Below are positions 7,121 through 15,996 of a stretch of 64,000 bases of DNA, one piece after another (position 1 is the stretch's first letter; every line of letters starts with the position of its first letter). This stretch comes from UBA2185 sp964564625. GTDB taxonomy: Bacteria; Desulfobacterota; Syntrophia; Syntrophales; UBA2185. The notes beneath the pieces are model-generated. The model made no database searches. It saw only the letters and a program-made list of their open reading frames with translations, and was not told where the DNA came from. The stretch is taken from positions 18,499 to 82,498 of the forward strand of contig CAZMBE010000012.1 in NCBI GenBank assembly GCA_964564625.1, read 5' to 3'. Position numbers and translations under genes: made by a program.

Positions 7121-9709
7121 ATGAGATTCGACAAATTTACATTAAAGGTCCAGGAAGCGCTGCAGGAAGCGCAAGCACTGGCAAATCACTACGGGCATCA
7201 GGCTGTCGACGTGGAGCATGTTCTGGCGTCACTGCTGGCCCAGCCGGAAGGTATCACCGGAGAAACATTCAAAATAATGGGAATAGATCCCAAGAGCATT
7301 GAAGATGAACTTAAAAAATCACTGGGAAAGCTGCCGAAAGTGGAAGGTTCAGGCACAGGCCAGGCATACATGACTCCCAGATTAAATAAAGTATTTGATA
7401 ACGCCCTTGTTGAGGCAGCACGTCTCAAGGACGAATACGTGAGCGCCGAGCATATTCTGCTCGCCATCGTGGAAGAAAAGGAAGGGTCTGCCGGAAAGAT
7501 CCTGCGGGACAAAGGCATCACAAAAAATAATATTTTCAAAGTTCTCGTAGAAATCAGGGGAAGCCAGAGAATTACCGACCCGAACCCTGAAGAGAAGTAT
7601 CAGGCACTGAAACGTTATGCCAGAGATTTCAATGAGCTGGCCCGAAAGGGAGCTTTCGATCCTGTCATCGGGCGTGATGACGAAATCAGGAGAATCATGC
7701 AGGTTCTCTCCCGGAGAACAAAGAATAATCCTGTTCTTATAGGGGAACCGGGTGTAGGAAAGACGGCTATCGTAGAAGGACTCGCCCAGCGCATCGTCAA
7801 CGGTGACGTACCGGAAACCTTGAAAGATAAACGCGTTATCGGTCTGGACATCGGGGCTCTGGTCGCTGGAGCAAAATACCGGGGAGAGTTCGAAGACAGG
7901 CTCAAAGCGGTACTCAAAGAAATTACAGGAGCCGAGGGAGAAATAATTCTTTTTATTGATGAAATACACACAGTAGTGGGAGCCGGCGCAGCGGAAGGGG
8001 CTGTTGACGCATCCAATATGTTGAAACCGGCTCTGGCAAGAGGAGAATTGCGCTGCATAGGCGCAACGACATTAAATGAGTACCGGAAGCATATAGAAAA
8101 AGACCCGGCCCTGGAACGGAGATTTCAACCGATCATCGTGAGGGAACCGACGGTGGAAGATACCATCGCCATTCTCCGGGGTCTAAAAGAACGATATGAG
8201 GTACACCATGGAGTACGGATTAAGGATTCCGCGATCATTGCGGCGGCAACACTTTCCAGCCGCTACATAAGCGACAGGTTTTTGCCGGATAAGGCCGTAG
8301 ATCTTGTAGATGAGGCTGCCTCACGCCTGCGCATCGAGTTGGACAGCATGCCGTCGGAGATTGACATAATAGAGAGAAAAATAATGCAACTGGAAATTGA
8401 ACGGCAGTCTCTGAAGAACGATATGGAGAAAACCACGCAGGAGAGGAGAAGCAAGATCGATAAGGAACTCTCGGAACTGAGGGAGTCCATGGAAACAATG
8501 AAGGCGCACTGGGCCGGGGAAAAAGAAATAATCCGGCAAATACAGAGCATCAAGAGTAAGATCGAAGACTACAAAACAGACGAGCTTCATGCCCAGAGGG
8601 AGGGAAACCTCGCCAGGGCGGCGGAGATCCGATACGGGAAACTTGTCGAGCTGAATAAAGAGCTGGACCAAAAACATGCCAGACTTTCCGAAATCCAGAA
8701 AGATAATAAAATGCTGAAAGAGGAAGTTGACGCTGAAGACGTGGCGGAGGTTGTCGCAAACTGGACAGGCATTCCCGTATCTCGCATGCTGGAAAGCGAT
8801 ATCCAGAAACTCATCCATATGGAAGAGAGGTTGAAGAAAAGAGTCATTGGTCAGGATGAGGGCATTGTCGCAGTCTCAAGCGCCCTGCGCAGGGCCCGAT
8901 CCGGACTCCAGGATCCGAACAGGCCCATCGGATCTTTCATATTCCTGGGACCGACGGGCGTCGGGAAAACGGAACTCGCAAGAGCACTTGCTGAATTCAT
9001 GTTCGACAATGAGCAGGCCATGATCAGAATCGACATGTCCGAATATATGGAAAAACATTCCGTCGCGAGACTGATCGGTGCGCCTCCCGGCTATGTGGGG
9101 TACGATGAGGGCGGATTCCTCACGGAGGCTGTGCGCAGAAGGCCATATACTGTGGTTCTTTTCGACGAAATTGAAAAGGCGCACATGGATGTGTTCAACA
9201 TCCTGCTTCAGATTCTCGATGACGGCCGCTTGACCGATGGGCATGGGAGGACCGTAGATTTTAAAAATACCATCATCATTATGACTTCAAATATAGGCGG
9301 GCACTTGATACATGAGATTGCTCTCAGCGATGAAGAAAAACGTACGAGAACCATGGACCTGCTCAGGTCTACCTTCAGACCGGAGTTTCTGAACCGCATA
9401 GACGATATTGTCACCTTCAGATCATTAACCACTCATGATATCGACAGGATTATCGATATTCAGATCGATCTGATACAAAAAAGACTCAAGGAACGCAAGT
9501 TGACACTCGAATTGACAGAAAATGCAAAAAAATATATAGCTAAAACCGGATACAGTCCCGTGTATGGTGCACGGCCACTCAAAAGGGCGCTCCAAAAACT
9601 GCTTCTGGACAATCTTTCCCTGAAGCTTCTGGATGGAACGTTTACGGAAGGAAACCACATTATGGTTGATGCGACAGACAGCGGTGAAATGATGTTTGAA
9701 AAAAGATAA
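7121..9709 (+). CDS. clpB: ATP-dependent chaperone ClpB
   Basis: Hsp100 disaggregase that works with DnaK to rescue aggregated proteins in the cytoplasm. The 862-residue product has the full domain order: N-domain (1-145), first AAA+ with Walker A GEPGVGKT (about 208-215) and Walker B ILFIDEIH, a coiled-coil middle domain (about 410-530) that is the mark of ClpB against ClpA/ClpC, and a second AAA+ with GPTGVGKT (about 610-617) and VVLFDEIEKAH. No IGL/IGF ClpP-binding loop is needed or seen. Start ATG with AGGAG before it. Second gene of the operon. Confidence 0.97.
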   Translation: MRFDKFTLKVQEALQEAQALANHYGHQAVDVEHVLASLLAQPEGITGETFKIMGIDPKSIEDELKKSLGKLPKVEGSGTGQAYMTPRLNKVFDNALVEAARLKDEYVSAEHILLAIVEEKEGSAGKILRDKGITKNNIFKVLVEIRGSQRITDPNPEEKYQALKRYARDFNELARKGAFDPVIGRDDEIRRIMQVLSRRTKNNPVLIGEPGVGKTAIVEGLAQRIVNGDVPETLKDKRVIGLDIGALVAGAKYRGEFEDRLKAVLKEITGAEGEIILFIDEIHTVVGAGAAEGAVDASNMLKPALARGELRCIGATTLNEYRKHIEKDPALERRFQPIIVREPTVEDTIAILRGLKERYEVHHGVRIKDSAIIAAATLSSRYISDRFLPDKAVDLVDEAASRLRIELDSMPSEIDIIERKIMQLEIERQSLKNDMEKTTQERRSKIDKELSELRESMETMKAHWAGEKEIIRQIQSIKSKIEDYKTDELHAQREGNLARAAEIRYGKLVELNKELDQKHARLSEIQKDNKMLKEEVDAEDVAEVVANWTGIPVSRMLESDIQKLIHMEERLKKRVIGQDEGIVAVSSALRRARSGLQDPNRPIGSFIFLGPTGVGKTELARALAEFMFDNEQAMIRIDMSEYMEKHSVARLIGAPPGYVGYDEGGFLTEAVRRRPYTVVLFDEIEKAHMDVFNILLQILDDGRLTDGHGRTVDFKNTIIIMTSNIGGHLIHEIALSDEEKRTRTMDLLRSTFRPEFLNRIDDIVTFRSLTTHDIDRIIDIQIDLIQKRLKERKLTLELTENAKKYIAKTGYSPVYGARPLKRALQKLLLDNLSLKLLDGTFTEGNHIMVDATDSGEMMFEKR

Positions 9710-9724
9710 TCAAGGAGGATTTTG

Positions 9725-10573
9725 ATGAATACAATTAAGACAGGTGTATTGCTCGGAGCCTTGACGGGCCTCTTGATGCTTATAGGAGGATATTTTGGAG
9801 GAAAAAGCGGCGTTGTCATGGCGTTTATGTTCGCCATGCTGATGAACTTCGGGGCCTACTGGTTCTCTGACAAGATCGTATTACGCATGTACAGCGCACA
9901 AAAAGTTTCGGAAAGCGAAGCCCCCGATCTTTACCGAATGGTGAAGGATCTGGCATTAAAAGCGGGACTCCCCATGCCCAAGGTCTATATTGTCCCCGGG
10001 GACACACCGAATGCCTTCGCCACTGGCCGGAATGAAAACCATGCTGTCGTCGCTGTCACGGAAGGAATCCTGAGAATGCTCAACAGAGACGAACTGGAAG
10101 GAGTTCTCGCCCATGAATTGACCCATATCAAGAATAAAGATATGCTCATCGGATCCATTGCGGCAACCATTGCCGGAGCAATTGTAATGCTGGCACACAT
10201 GGCGCAATGGGCGGCAATCTTCGGAGGAGGAAGCCGTGGTGAGGATGAAGAAGGCGGCGGTGTGATTGGGCTTATTCTTATGGCGATTCTCGCCCCTATT
10301 GCCGCGACAATTATTCAAATGGCAATTTCCCGTTCTCGCGAATACCTTGCCGATGAAGGCGGTGCACAGGTATCCGGCAAACCTTACGGGCTGGCAGGCG
10401 CTCTCGAAAAGCTATCAAGGGCATCTCAGGCAATCCCGATGAATGCGAATCCGTCTACGGCTCATATGTTTATTGTAAACCCCCTGACGGGAAAATCCCT
10501 CATGAATCTCTTCAGCACCCATCCCCCCATAGAGGAGCGTATTGCAAGGCTGAGGAGCATGAAACCGCGATAA
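9725..10573 (+). CDS. htpX: membrane zinc metalloprotease HtpX
   Basis: M48-family protease of the inner membrane that degrades misfolded membrane proteins. HEXXH zinc motif HELTHIKN at about residues 130-134, and the third ligand lies in SREYLADEGGA near 205-210. Two transmembrane segments are at the N-terminus (about 5-45) and two more at about 145-200. At 282 residues the length is normal. The ATG at 9725 follows AGGAGG with a 6-base spacer, so I preferred it to the TTG one codon earlier. Third gene of the operon, 15 bp after clpB; the grouping with rpoH and clpB forms a protein-quality cluster. Confidence 0.93.
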   Translation: MNTIKTGVLLGALTGLLMLIGGYFGGKSGVVMAFMFAMLMNFGAYWFSDKIVLRMYSAQKVSESEAPDLYRMVKDLALKAGLPMPKVYIVPGDTPNAFATGRNENHAVVAVTEGILRMLNRDELEGVLAHELTHIKNKDMLIGSIAATIAGAIVMLAHMAQWAAIFGGGSRGEDEEGGGVIGLILMAILAPIAATIIQMAISRSREYLADEGGAQVSGKPYGLAGALEKLSRASQAIPMNANPSTAHMFIVNPLTGKSLMNLFSTHPPIEERIARLRSMKPR

Positions 10574-10799
10574 AAACATTCTCCTATATCCACTCGCGGG
10601 AGGCAGACGGAGAAATGGCGCAAGAGGCAGTTAACTGGAAGGAAATTCTTTCTAATATTGAGTATTCAGCAAACTATTCATTCTACTATGCGATAGCAGG
10701 GACGTCCATATAGTCAGGATTGAGCCGGGATAGGACAGGAAAATCTCTTTCATCTCCTTTCTGTTTCAATTCTGAATACTTATTGAGAAGGAGACAAAT

Positions 10800-11207
10800 A
10801 TGGAAGACGAGAAAAAAGAAAAGGGATTCGTGATTAAGGATAAACGACTTTTTGATGAGTCTGGAGAAACTCGCCAGGAAGAGTTAAAAAAAGAAGAATC
10901 AACGATAGAGGACAAGCCTCCGGAAGAGAAGAGTGAGGAAACATCCCGGGAGGAATATTTTCCCGAAGTCACCTTTTCCACCTTCGTACTTTCACTCAGT
11001 ACAACCGCCATGTATCACTTTGGAGATTTTCCTGATCCCGTGACAAAGAAAGCGGAAAAAAATCTTACGGCAGCAAAACAAACCATTGATATGTTGAACA
11101 TGATAAAGATTAAGACGGCTGGAAATCTTGATAATAATGAAAAATCCCTTCTGGAGGGAATCCTGTATGAATTAATGATGAGGTATGTGAAAGAAAAGGC
11201 CCAGTGA
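10800..11207 (+). CDS. DUF1844 domain protein
   Basis: A 135-residue soluble protein. The N-terminal half (1-55) is highly charged and low in complexity (Lys/Glu). The C-terminal half is the DUF1844 domain: TFSTFVLSLSTTAMYHFG near 60-77, then AAKQTIDMLNMI and EKSLLEGILYELMMRYV. The function of the family is not known to me; it is commonly found in Deltaproteobacteria and Acidobacteria. The ATG has GAAGGAG upstream. Its stop codon overlaps the start of ispE by one base (TGATG), indicating translational coupling. Confidence 0.85.
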   Translation: MEDEKKEKGFVIKDKRLFDESGETRQEELKKEESTIEDKPPEEKSEETSREEYFPEVTFSTFVLSLSTTAMYHFGDFPDPVTKKAEKNLTAAKQTIDMLNMIKIKTAGNLDNNEKSLLEGILYELMMRYVKEKAQ

Positions 11208-12049
11208 TGATGCAGAAATTATCACCGGCAAAAATTAATCTTCACTTGCGCGTTCTTGGAAAGCGGAGAGATGGTTATCATGACATAGCAACATTACTGC
11301 ACCCCATTAGTCTATATGACGAAATGATATTCCGCCCCGCCGATCACGGAATCACTATACGCTGCCCGGATAGCTCTATTCCAGAAAATGAAGATAACCT
11401 TGTGTACAAAGCTGCGGATGCCCTTCTATCCCAGGCATCATGTTCATCGGGAATTCATATTACTATCACCAAGAGAATCCCCGTGGGGGCAGGACTGGGG
11501 GGGGGCAGTTCCAATGCCGCAACAACCCTGACAACCATAAACGATTTAATGGGACTTCATTATACACGTGAGGAACTCATGCAAATAGGTGCGAATATAG
11601 GCGCGGATATTCCATTTTTTATATTTGGAAAATCGGCATGGGCATTTGGCATCGGTGACCAACTCCAAGCCATTGAATATATTCCATTATTGTGGTTTGT
11701 CCTGATAAATCCCGGTTTCGAAGTCTCCACAAGAATGATTTATGAAAATTTTAATTTAAGATTGACAAAACAGGCAGTAAAGTATACATGTCCAGCACTT
11801 TACACGGTTGAAGAATTGATAAAGGGACTCCACAATGACTTGGAAATGGTTACCCTGGGTCTCTATCCTGAATTGCAGTATATAAAGAATTATCTCATGC
11901 AGAATGGCGCTTTGGGCTCTTTAATGTCCGGCAGCGGCCCGACCGTGGCGGGGATTTTCACAGAAGAAAAAGAAGCACTCAAGGCGAAAGAAGCCATAGA
12001 AAGCATCAGGGAGAAGAACTGGTCCGTAGTTGTCGCTCATTCTTTATGA
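11207..12049 (+). CDS. ispE: 4-diphosphocytidyl-2-C-methyl-D-erythritol kinase
   Basis: GHMP-family kinase of the MEP isoprenoid pathway, phosphorylating CDP-methylerythritol. The N-terminus AKINLHLRVLGKRRDGYHDI carries the catalytic Lys and the substrate His, and the ATP-binding glycine loop is PVGAGLGGGSSNAAT near 90-104; the third GHMP motif GSLMSGSGPTVAG is near 240. At 280 residues it is full length. I start it at ATG 11207, overlapping the upstream stop by one base; an in-frame GTG at 11204 and an ATG at 11210 are alternatives. Followed by tRNA-Gln and prs, a common deltaproteobacterial order. Confidence 0.95.
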   Translation: MMQKLSPAKINLHLRVLGKRRDGYHDIATLLHPISLYDEMIFRPADHGITIRCPDSSIPENEDNLVYKAADALLSQASCSSGIHITITKRIPVGAGLGGGSSNAATTLTTINDLMGLHYTREELMQIGANIGADIPFFIFGKSAWAFGIGDQLQAIEYIPLLWFVLINPGFEVSTRMIYENFNLRLTKQAVKYTCPALYTVEELIKGLHNDLEMVTLGLYPELQYIKNYLMQNGALGSLMSGSGPTVAGIFTEEKEALKAKEAIESIREKNWSVVVAHSL

Positions 12050-12174
12050 GAGGCGCAGAGCAGACTTTCCACGACCCAAAATATCATGTTCTTTTTACAA
12101 CACGGCTGCAGTGTTTCTTCTCTTAGTGTCAATGGCACGCAATAGAGCTTTTGAACTTTTTTTATACTGAAGAT

Positions 12175-12249
12175 TGGGGCGTCGTCAAGCGGTAAGACAC
12201 AAGATTTTGGTTCTTGCATACGGAGGTTCGAATCCTCCCGCCCCAGCCA
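12175..12249 (+). tRNA. tRNA-Gln (anticodon TTG)
   Basis: A 75-base cloverleaf: acceptor TGGGGCG pairs with CGCCCCA, the anticodon stem CAAGA/TCTTG encloses TTTTGGT with anticodon TTG, the T arm has GGTTCGAATCC, the discriminator is G and CCA is encoded (12247-12249). A TATACT at 12163-12168 is suitably placed as a -10 box for a transcript starting near the 5' end. Confidence 0.95.
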
Positions 12250-12303
12250 TAAAAAATCATCGAATGAACTTGTCACCCGCCAACAGCGGGAGAAAGGGTC
12301 AAC

Positions 12304-13245
12304 ATGCTCGATAGAATAAGAATATTTACGGGTAATGCGAATATATCTCTTGCCCAAAATATATGTGAAAAACTGGGGGTATCATTAGGCAAGGCCAATG
12401 TTTCAACATTCAGTGATGGCGAAACGAGGGTGGAAATCAACGAGAATGTGCGGGGTATGGACGTCTTCATTATCCAGTCTACATGCCCTCCCGTTAATAT
12501 CACGCTTGTGGAGCTTCTGATCATGATCGATGCCATGAAGAGGGCATCTGCAGACAGGATCACAGCGGTCATACCTTATTACGGCTATGCAAGGCAGGAT
12601 AGAAAGGTGGCACCGAGGGCGCCGATTTCGGCGAAACTTGTCGCGGACCTTATCACAACAGCGGGGGCAAACCGCGTACTTTCAATAGATCTCCACGCCG
12701 GACAGATACAGGGTTTTTTTAACATTCCCGTCGATAACCTTTATGCAACACCAGTTCTCTTAGAGTACATCAGGAAAAATTATCAGGGAAATATTGTCAT
12801 CGTTTCACCTGATACGGGCGGTGTCGAAAGGGCAAGGGCGTTCGGTAAACGCTTAGGACTTAACATTGCCATTGTCGATAAAAGAAGAGAAGGACCTAAC
12901 GAATCTACAGTTATGAATATTATCGGTGATGTAAAAGGAGCAAGAGTAATAGTTCTTGACGACATGATTGATACCGCAGGAACCATAGCACATGCAGCCG
13001 ATGCTCTCCAACAGGCAGGAGCCTTGGAAGTTTCCGTCTGTTGCACCCATCCCGTTCTTTCAGGACCTGCTATCGAGAGACTTGAAAACTCAAATCTTAA
13101 GGAGATTATCGTCACAGATACGATACCCTTGCATGATAAAGCACGGGCATGTAACCGCATTAAAGTTCTTTCCGTGGCGGGTCTAATTAGTGAAGCCGTT
13201 CGGCGTATCTATTATAACGATTCAGTACATTCGCTTTTTATATAG
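12304..13245 (+). CDS. prs: ribose-phosphate pyrophosphokinase
   Basis: Makes PRPP from ribose 5-phosphate and ATP for purine, pyrimidine, histidine, tryptophan and NAD synthesis. The N-terminus has the class I signature ANISLAQNICEKLGV then FSDGETRVEINENVRG; the conserved stretch AVIPYYGYARQDRK is near 96-109, and the PRPP-binding loop VIVLDDMIDTAGTI is near 215-228. At 313 residues it is full length. A GGGAGAAAGGG precedes the ATG. It sits between tRNA-Gln and rplY. Confidence 0.97.
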   Translation: MLDRIRIFTGNANISLAQNICEKLGVSLGKANVSTFSDGETRVEINENVRGMDVFIIQSTCPPVNITLVELLIMIDAMKRASADRITAVIPYYGYARQDRKVAPRAPISAKLVADLITTAGANRVLSIDLHAGQIQGFFNIPVDNLYATPVLLEYIRKNYQGNIVIVSPDTGGVERARAFGKRLGLNIAIVDKRREGPNESTVMNIIGDVKGARVIVLDDMIDTAGTIAHAADALQQAGALEVSVCCTHPVLSGPAIERLENSNLKEIIVTDTIPLHDKARACNRIKVLSVAGLISEAVRRIYYNDSVHSLFI

Positions 13246-13254
13246 GAGGATTAA

Positions 13255-13884
13255 ATGGAAGTAAATGAATTAAAGGCCACTCTCCGTAATACTACCGGAA
13301 AAGGTGTTGCTCGAAGATTGAGAAAAAGCGGTTTGGTTCCCGCAGTCGTTTACGGTAATAATAAGGACACTCTCCTGTTAGCCGTAAACACTAATGAATT
13401 AACAAAACTCTTAAGGGGCAAAGAAGAAAATGTATTCATCAACTTGCGCGTTGAGAACGGGAAAATAATTGAAAAATTTACCCTTATCAAGGAACTGCAG
13501 TTAAATCCTGTCACTGGAAAATTCCTTCATGTCGACTTTTGCGAAATCGATAAACAACAAGCCATTACCCTTGATATACCGATTCACTTCACAGGAGAGG
13601 CCGTGGGTGTCGAAATGGGCGGCGATCTTCATCATGTGAAGAGAGAAATAAAGGTATCATGCCTCTTTGCAGTGTTACCCGATTTTTTTGAGGTAGATGT
13701 GAGCCATCTTAATATCGGTGATTCAATAAAGGTACAAGACTTGAAGCTGCCTGAGGGTATTACCATACTTGACTCTGAGGATACAATTTTAGCATCAGTT
13801 ACCGCACCAAAAACTACCGTACAAGCTGAACAGATAGAAGCAGTGGAACCGGTAGTGGAGGAGGAATCGAAGGAACAGAGCTGA
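13255..13884 (+). CDS. rplY: 50S ribosomal protein L25, general stress (Ctc/TL5) form
   Basis: Binds 5S rRNA. The 209-residue product is the two-domain form: an L25 RNA-binding domain (about 1-92, with GKGVARRLRKSGLVPAVVYG) followed by the TL5 C-terminal beta domain (about 93-185) and an acidic Glu-rich tail. The short E. coli form lacks the second domain. A TAGGAGG lies before the ATG; prs ends 9 bp upstream, so the two are one operon. Confidence 0.93.
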   Translation: MEVNELKATLRNTTGKGVARRLRKSGLVPAVVYGNNKDTLLLAVNTNELTKLLRGKEENVFINLRVENGKIIEKFTLIKELQLNPVTGKFLHVDFCEIDKQQAITLDIPIHFTGEAVGVEMGGDLHHVKREIKVSCLFAVLPDFFEVDVSHLNIGDSIKVQDLKLPEGITILDSEDTILASVTAPKTTVQAEQIEAVEPVVEEESKEQS

Positions 13885-13929
13885 TAAAATTTAAATGAAC
13901 GATATCTAAGCATCGCAAGGGGTTATTGT

Positions 13930-14535
13930 TTGAAACTTATAGTCGGGCTTGGAAATCCTGGTTTTAAGTACCAGGCCACAAGACACAATATTGGCTTCCT
14001 TGCCCTTGATAAGATTGCTGATACCTATGGCATCTCTATAATCATGAAAAGCTTTAATTCCTGCGTTGGAAGAGGCAAGATCGGTGATATTCCGGTTTTA
14101 CTGGCCAAGCCACAGACTTTCATGAATTTAAGTGGTGTTTCAGTAAGAAAGTGTTCAGATTATTATAAAATTGATCTTGCAGATTTGATTATAGTTCATG
14201 ACGACATTGATCTTCCGTTTGGAATGATACGAATAAAAGCTGGCGGAGGCCATGCGGGACACAAAGGCTTAATCTCGATAATAGAATATTTAGGCAATGC
14301 GGAATTTATCAGGTTGAGAGTTGGCATAGGGAAACCGCCTGATAAGTCACTGGTAGAAAAGTATGTTCTTGAAACATTCACTGATGAAGAAGTGAAACTG
14401 CTTCCCTTCATTACCAACACAGCAAGTAATGCATTAACGGCAATTATTGTGTCTGGTATTCAAGCTGCCATGAACCAGTACAACTGCAAAGGCACTAATC
14501 AATCCGCCAAAGGAGATGATACTCTGCCCTGCTGA
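13930..14535 (+). CDS. pth: peptidyl-tRNA hydrolase
   Basis: Releases tRNA from drop-off peptidyl-tRNA. KLIVGLGNPGFKYQATRHNIGF at the N-terminus (written in two parts: the glycine loop GLGNPG at 5-10 and the catalytic His in TRHNIGF at about 20) is diagnostic, as are KPQTFMNLSG near 64-73 and VHDDIDLPFG near 93-102. Length 201 is normal. The start is TTG at 13930, required because the family N-terminus begins there; AAGGGG lies about 10 bases upstream. Followed by a strong terminator. Confidence 0.95.
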   Translation: MKLIVGLGNPGFKYQATRHNIGFLALDKIADTYGISIIMKSFNSCVGRGKIGDIPVLLAKPQTFMNLSGVSVRKCSDYYKIDLADLIIVHDDIDLPFGMIRIKAGGGHAGHKGLISIIEYLGNAEFIRLRVGIGKPPDKSLVEKYVLETFTDEEVKLLPFITNTASNALTAIIVSGIQAAMNQYNCKGTNQSAKGDDTLPC

Positions 14536-14587
14536 TCGTAACTTAATTTCATGTGCGGTTTATCATAACAATATCTTTTCGTACCAT

Positions 14588-14623
14588 AAAAGAAGCGTCT
14601 CTTCATGAGATGCTTCTTTTTTT
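14588..14623 (+). terminator. Rho-independent terminator after pth
   Basis: AAGAAGCGTCTC pairs with GAGATGCTTCTT around a short TTCAT loop and is followed by a run of seven T. It closes the prs-rplY-pth operon about 55 bp after the pth stop. The A-rich left flank means it could also act on the minus strand. Confidence 0.85.
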
Positions 14624-14691
14624 ATGCTTGACAGTAGTAGTAAAAAAACTTAGCGTTCACATGGAAGCAATTATAATGATGGGATATTACT

Positions 14692-15786
14692 ATGGGATTT
14701 CGATGCGGCATTATAGGACTTCCGAACGTTGGGAAATCCACTATTTTCAATGCCCTCACGGCCGCAGGCGCTGAGGTTGCCAACTATCCCTTCTGCACTA
14801 TTGATCCAAACATAGGAATTGTACCTGTACCTGACGCAAGACTTGAAACAATCGCGAAAATCATAAAACCTCCCAAGATTACTTACACCACTATAGAATT
14901 TCTCGATATAGCCGGTCTTGTGAGGGGTGCAAGCCGGGGGGAAGGATTGGGAAACAAGTTTCTCGGACACATCAGGGAAGTCGATGCCATTGTGCACATT
15001 GTTCGATGCTTTGACCATCCCTCTGTTTCCCACATATACGGAGCTGTCGATCCCGCCCGCGACATAGAGATAATAAATACCGAATTAATCATTGCTGATT
15101 TAGAAACAGTTGAAAAGAGGATTGCAAAGATCGAAAGGCTTGCAAAAACGGGAGACAGGCTCGCCCGTAAAGAGTTCGACATATGTCTCCATATCAGGGA
15201 TACTCTGGGAAAGGGTACCCCTGCACGTAAAAGTATTTTTTCATTGGAAGAGCAACATACCCTTAGCGACCTCCACCTGCTGACAGTTAAAAAAATTCTG
15301 TACGTTGCGAATGTCAGTGAGGCTGTCCTTAAGGGAAATAATGACTATATTAAGAAAGTAGAATTAATAGCAGAGCAGGAAGGCTTGAAGGTAATCGTCA
15401 TATGCGGTGATCTGGAAGCTGAAATAGCAGAACTTCCAAAGGAAGAACAGAGAGAATTTATTCGTGATCTCGGTCTTCAGGAATCTGGTCTCCAGAAATT
15501 AATAAAAGAGGGCTATGAGCTTTTAGGTTTGATTACTTTTTATACTACCGTCGGAACAGAACTTCGGGCCTGGACGATTCCCGACGGAACAAAAGCTCCC
15601 GCAGCAGCGGGAAAAATACATGGAGATATGGAACGAGGTTTTATCAAAGCTGAAATTATTCATTATAACGAATTTATTAAAATTGGCAGTTTGTCAAAAG
15701 CGAAAGAACATGGACTCATTCACTTAGAAGGGAAAGACTATATCCTGCAGGACGGTGATATTGCCTTTTTTCGGTTCAATGTATAA
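14692..15786 (+). CDS. ychF: redox-regulated ribosome-binding ATPase YchF
   Basis: OBG-family P-loop protein that prefers ATP over GTP. Walker A GLPNVGKST is at about 9-17, switch/G3 FLDIAGLVRGASRGEGLGN near 66-84, and the altered G4 motif sits in LYVANVSE near 203, where the usual NKxD is absent, as expected for an ATPase. The TGS domain is at the C-terminus (DGTKAPAAAGKIHGDMERGF). Length 364 is normal. It follows pth in the usual deltaproteobacterial order but has its own transcript because of the terminator in between. Confidence 0.96.
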   Translation: MGFRCGIIGLPNVGKSTIFNALTAAGAEVANYPFCTIDPNIGIVPVPDARLETIAKIIKPPKITYTTIEFLDIAGLVRGASRGEGLGNKFLGHIREVDAIVHIVRCFDHPSVSHIYGAVDPARDIEIINTELIIADLETVEKRIAKIERLAKTGDRLARKEFDICLHIRDTLGKGTPARKSIFSLEEQHTLSDLHLLTVKKILYVANVSEAVLKGNNDYIKKVELIAEQEGLKVIVICGDLEAEIAELPKEEQREFIRDLGLQESGLQKLIKEGYELLGLITFYTTVGTELRAWTIPDGTKAPAAAGKIHGDMERGFIKAEIIHYNEFIKIGSLSKAKEHGLIHLEGKDYILQDGDIAFFRFNV

Positions 15787-15815
15787 ATATTTGTCGGAAG
15801 TTACCGTCTTTTGAA

Positions 15816-15860
15816 CAAAATAAAAGTGGATGGTTAAAGGAGGGAAAACAAACCATCCAC
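15816..15860 (-). terminator. Rho-independent terminator (last hairpin of the candidate RNA)
   Basis: A perfect 10-bp stem GTGGATGGTT/AACCATCCAC with a 15-base loop, followed on the minus strand by TTTTATTTTG. It would end a transcript coming from the 85-residue ORF. The loop is longer than in most terminators, which suggests a second role. Confidence 0.65.
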
Positions 15861-15965
15861 CTCTATGTAAACTGAAAGGGACCATACATGCTCGTCCTCT
15901 TCAGATTATCTGTTCAGGGGGCCGGTGGATGGCAAAGGAGGGAATGGAAACCACCCACCGATTTA
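15816..15965 (-). ncRNA. candidate structured RNA with repeated C-rich (anti-Shine-Dalgarno-like) hairpin loops
   Basis: Read on the minus strand, this stretch forms a hairpin at 15960-15923 (10-bp stem with one mismatch, 18-base loop), a weaker hairpin near 15905-15870, and a hairpin at 15860-15826 (perfect 10-bp stem GTGGATGGTT/AACCATCCAC, 15-base loop). The two outer loops share the identical 11-mer TTCCCTCCTTT, and their stems share GTGG(A/G)TGG. The last hairpin is followed directly by TTTTATTTTG, so it can end transcription; on the plus strand neither hairpin is followed by T residues. This sets the strand. It starts 37 bases after the stop of an 85-codon ORF on the same strand. The layout (small ORF, then hairpins with anti-SD loops) resembles the alphaproteobacterial CcsR/cuckoo RNAs, but no homology can be claimed from sight. 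Confidence 0.55.
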
Positions 15966-15996
15966 ACATCAGAAAAACTTTCCAACGTCAGCAGGA

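Noticed and set aside
7198..8818. Long minus-strand frames inside clpB
   Set aside because: Typical antisense shadows of a long, codon-biased gene.
12037..12357. Minus-strand frame of 106 codons across tRNA-Gln and the prs start
   Set aside because: It would run through a tRNA gene and the start of prs on the opposite strand; no ribosome-binding site.
14553..14774. 73-codon frame between pth and ychF
   Set aside because: It covers a Rho-independent terminator and runs into the ychF start in another frame.
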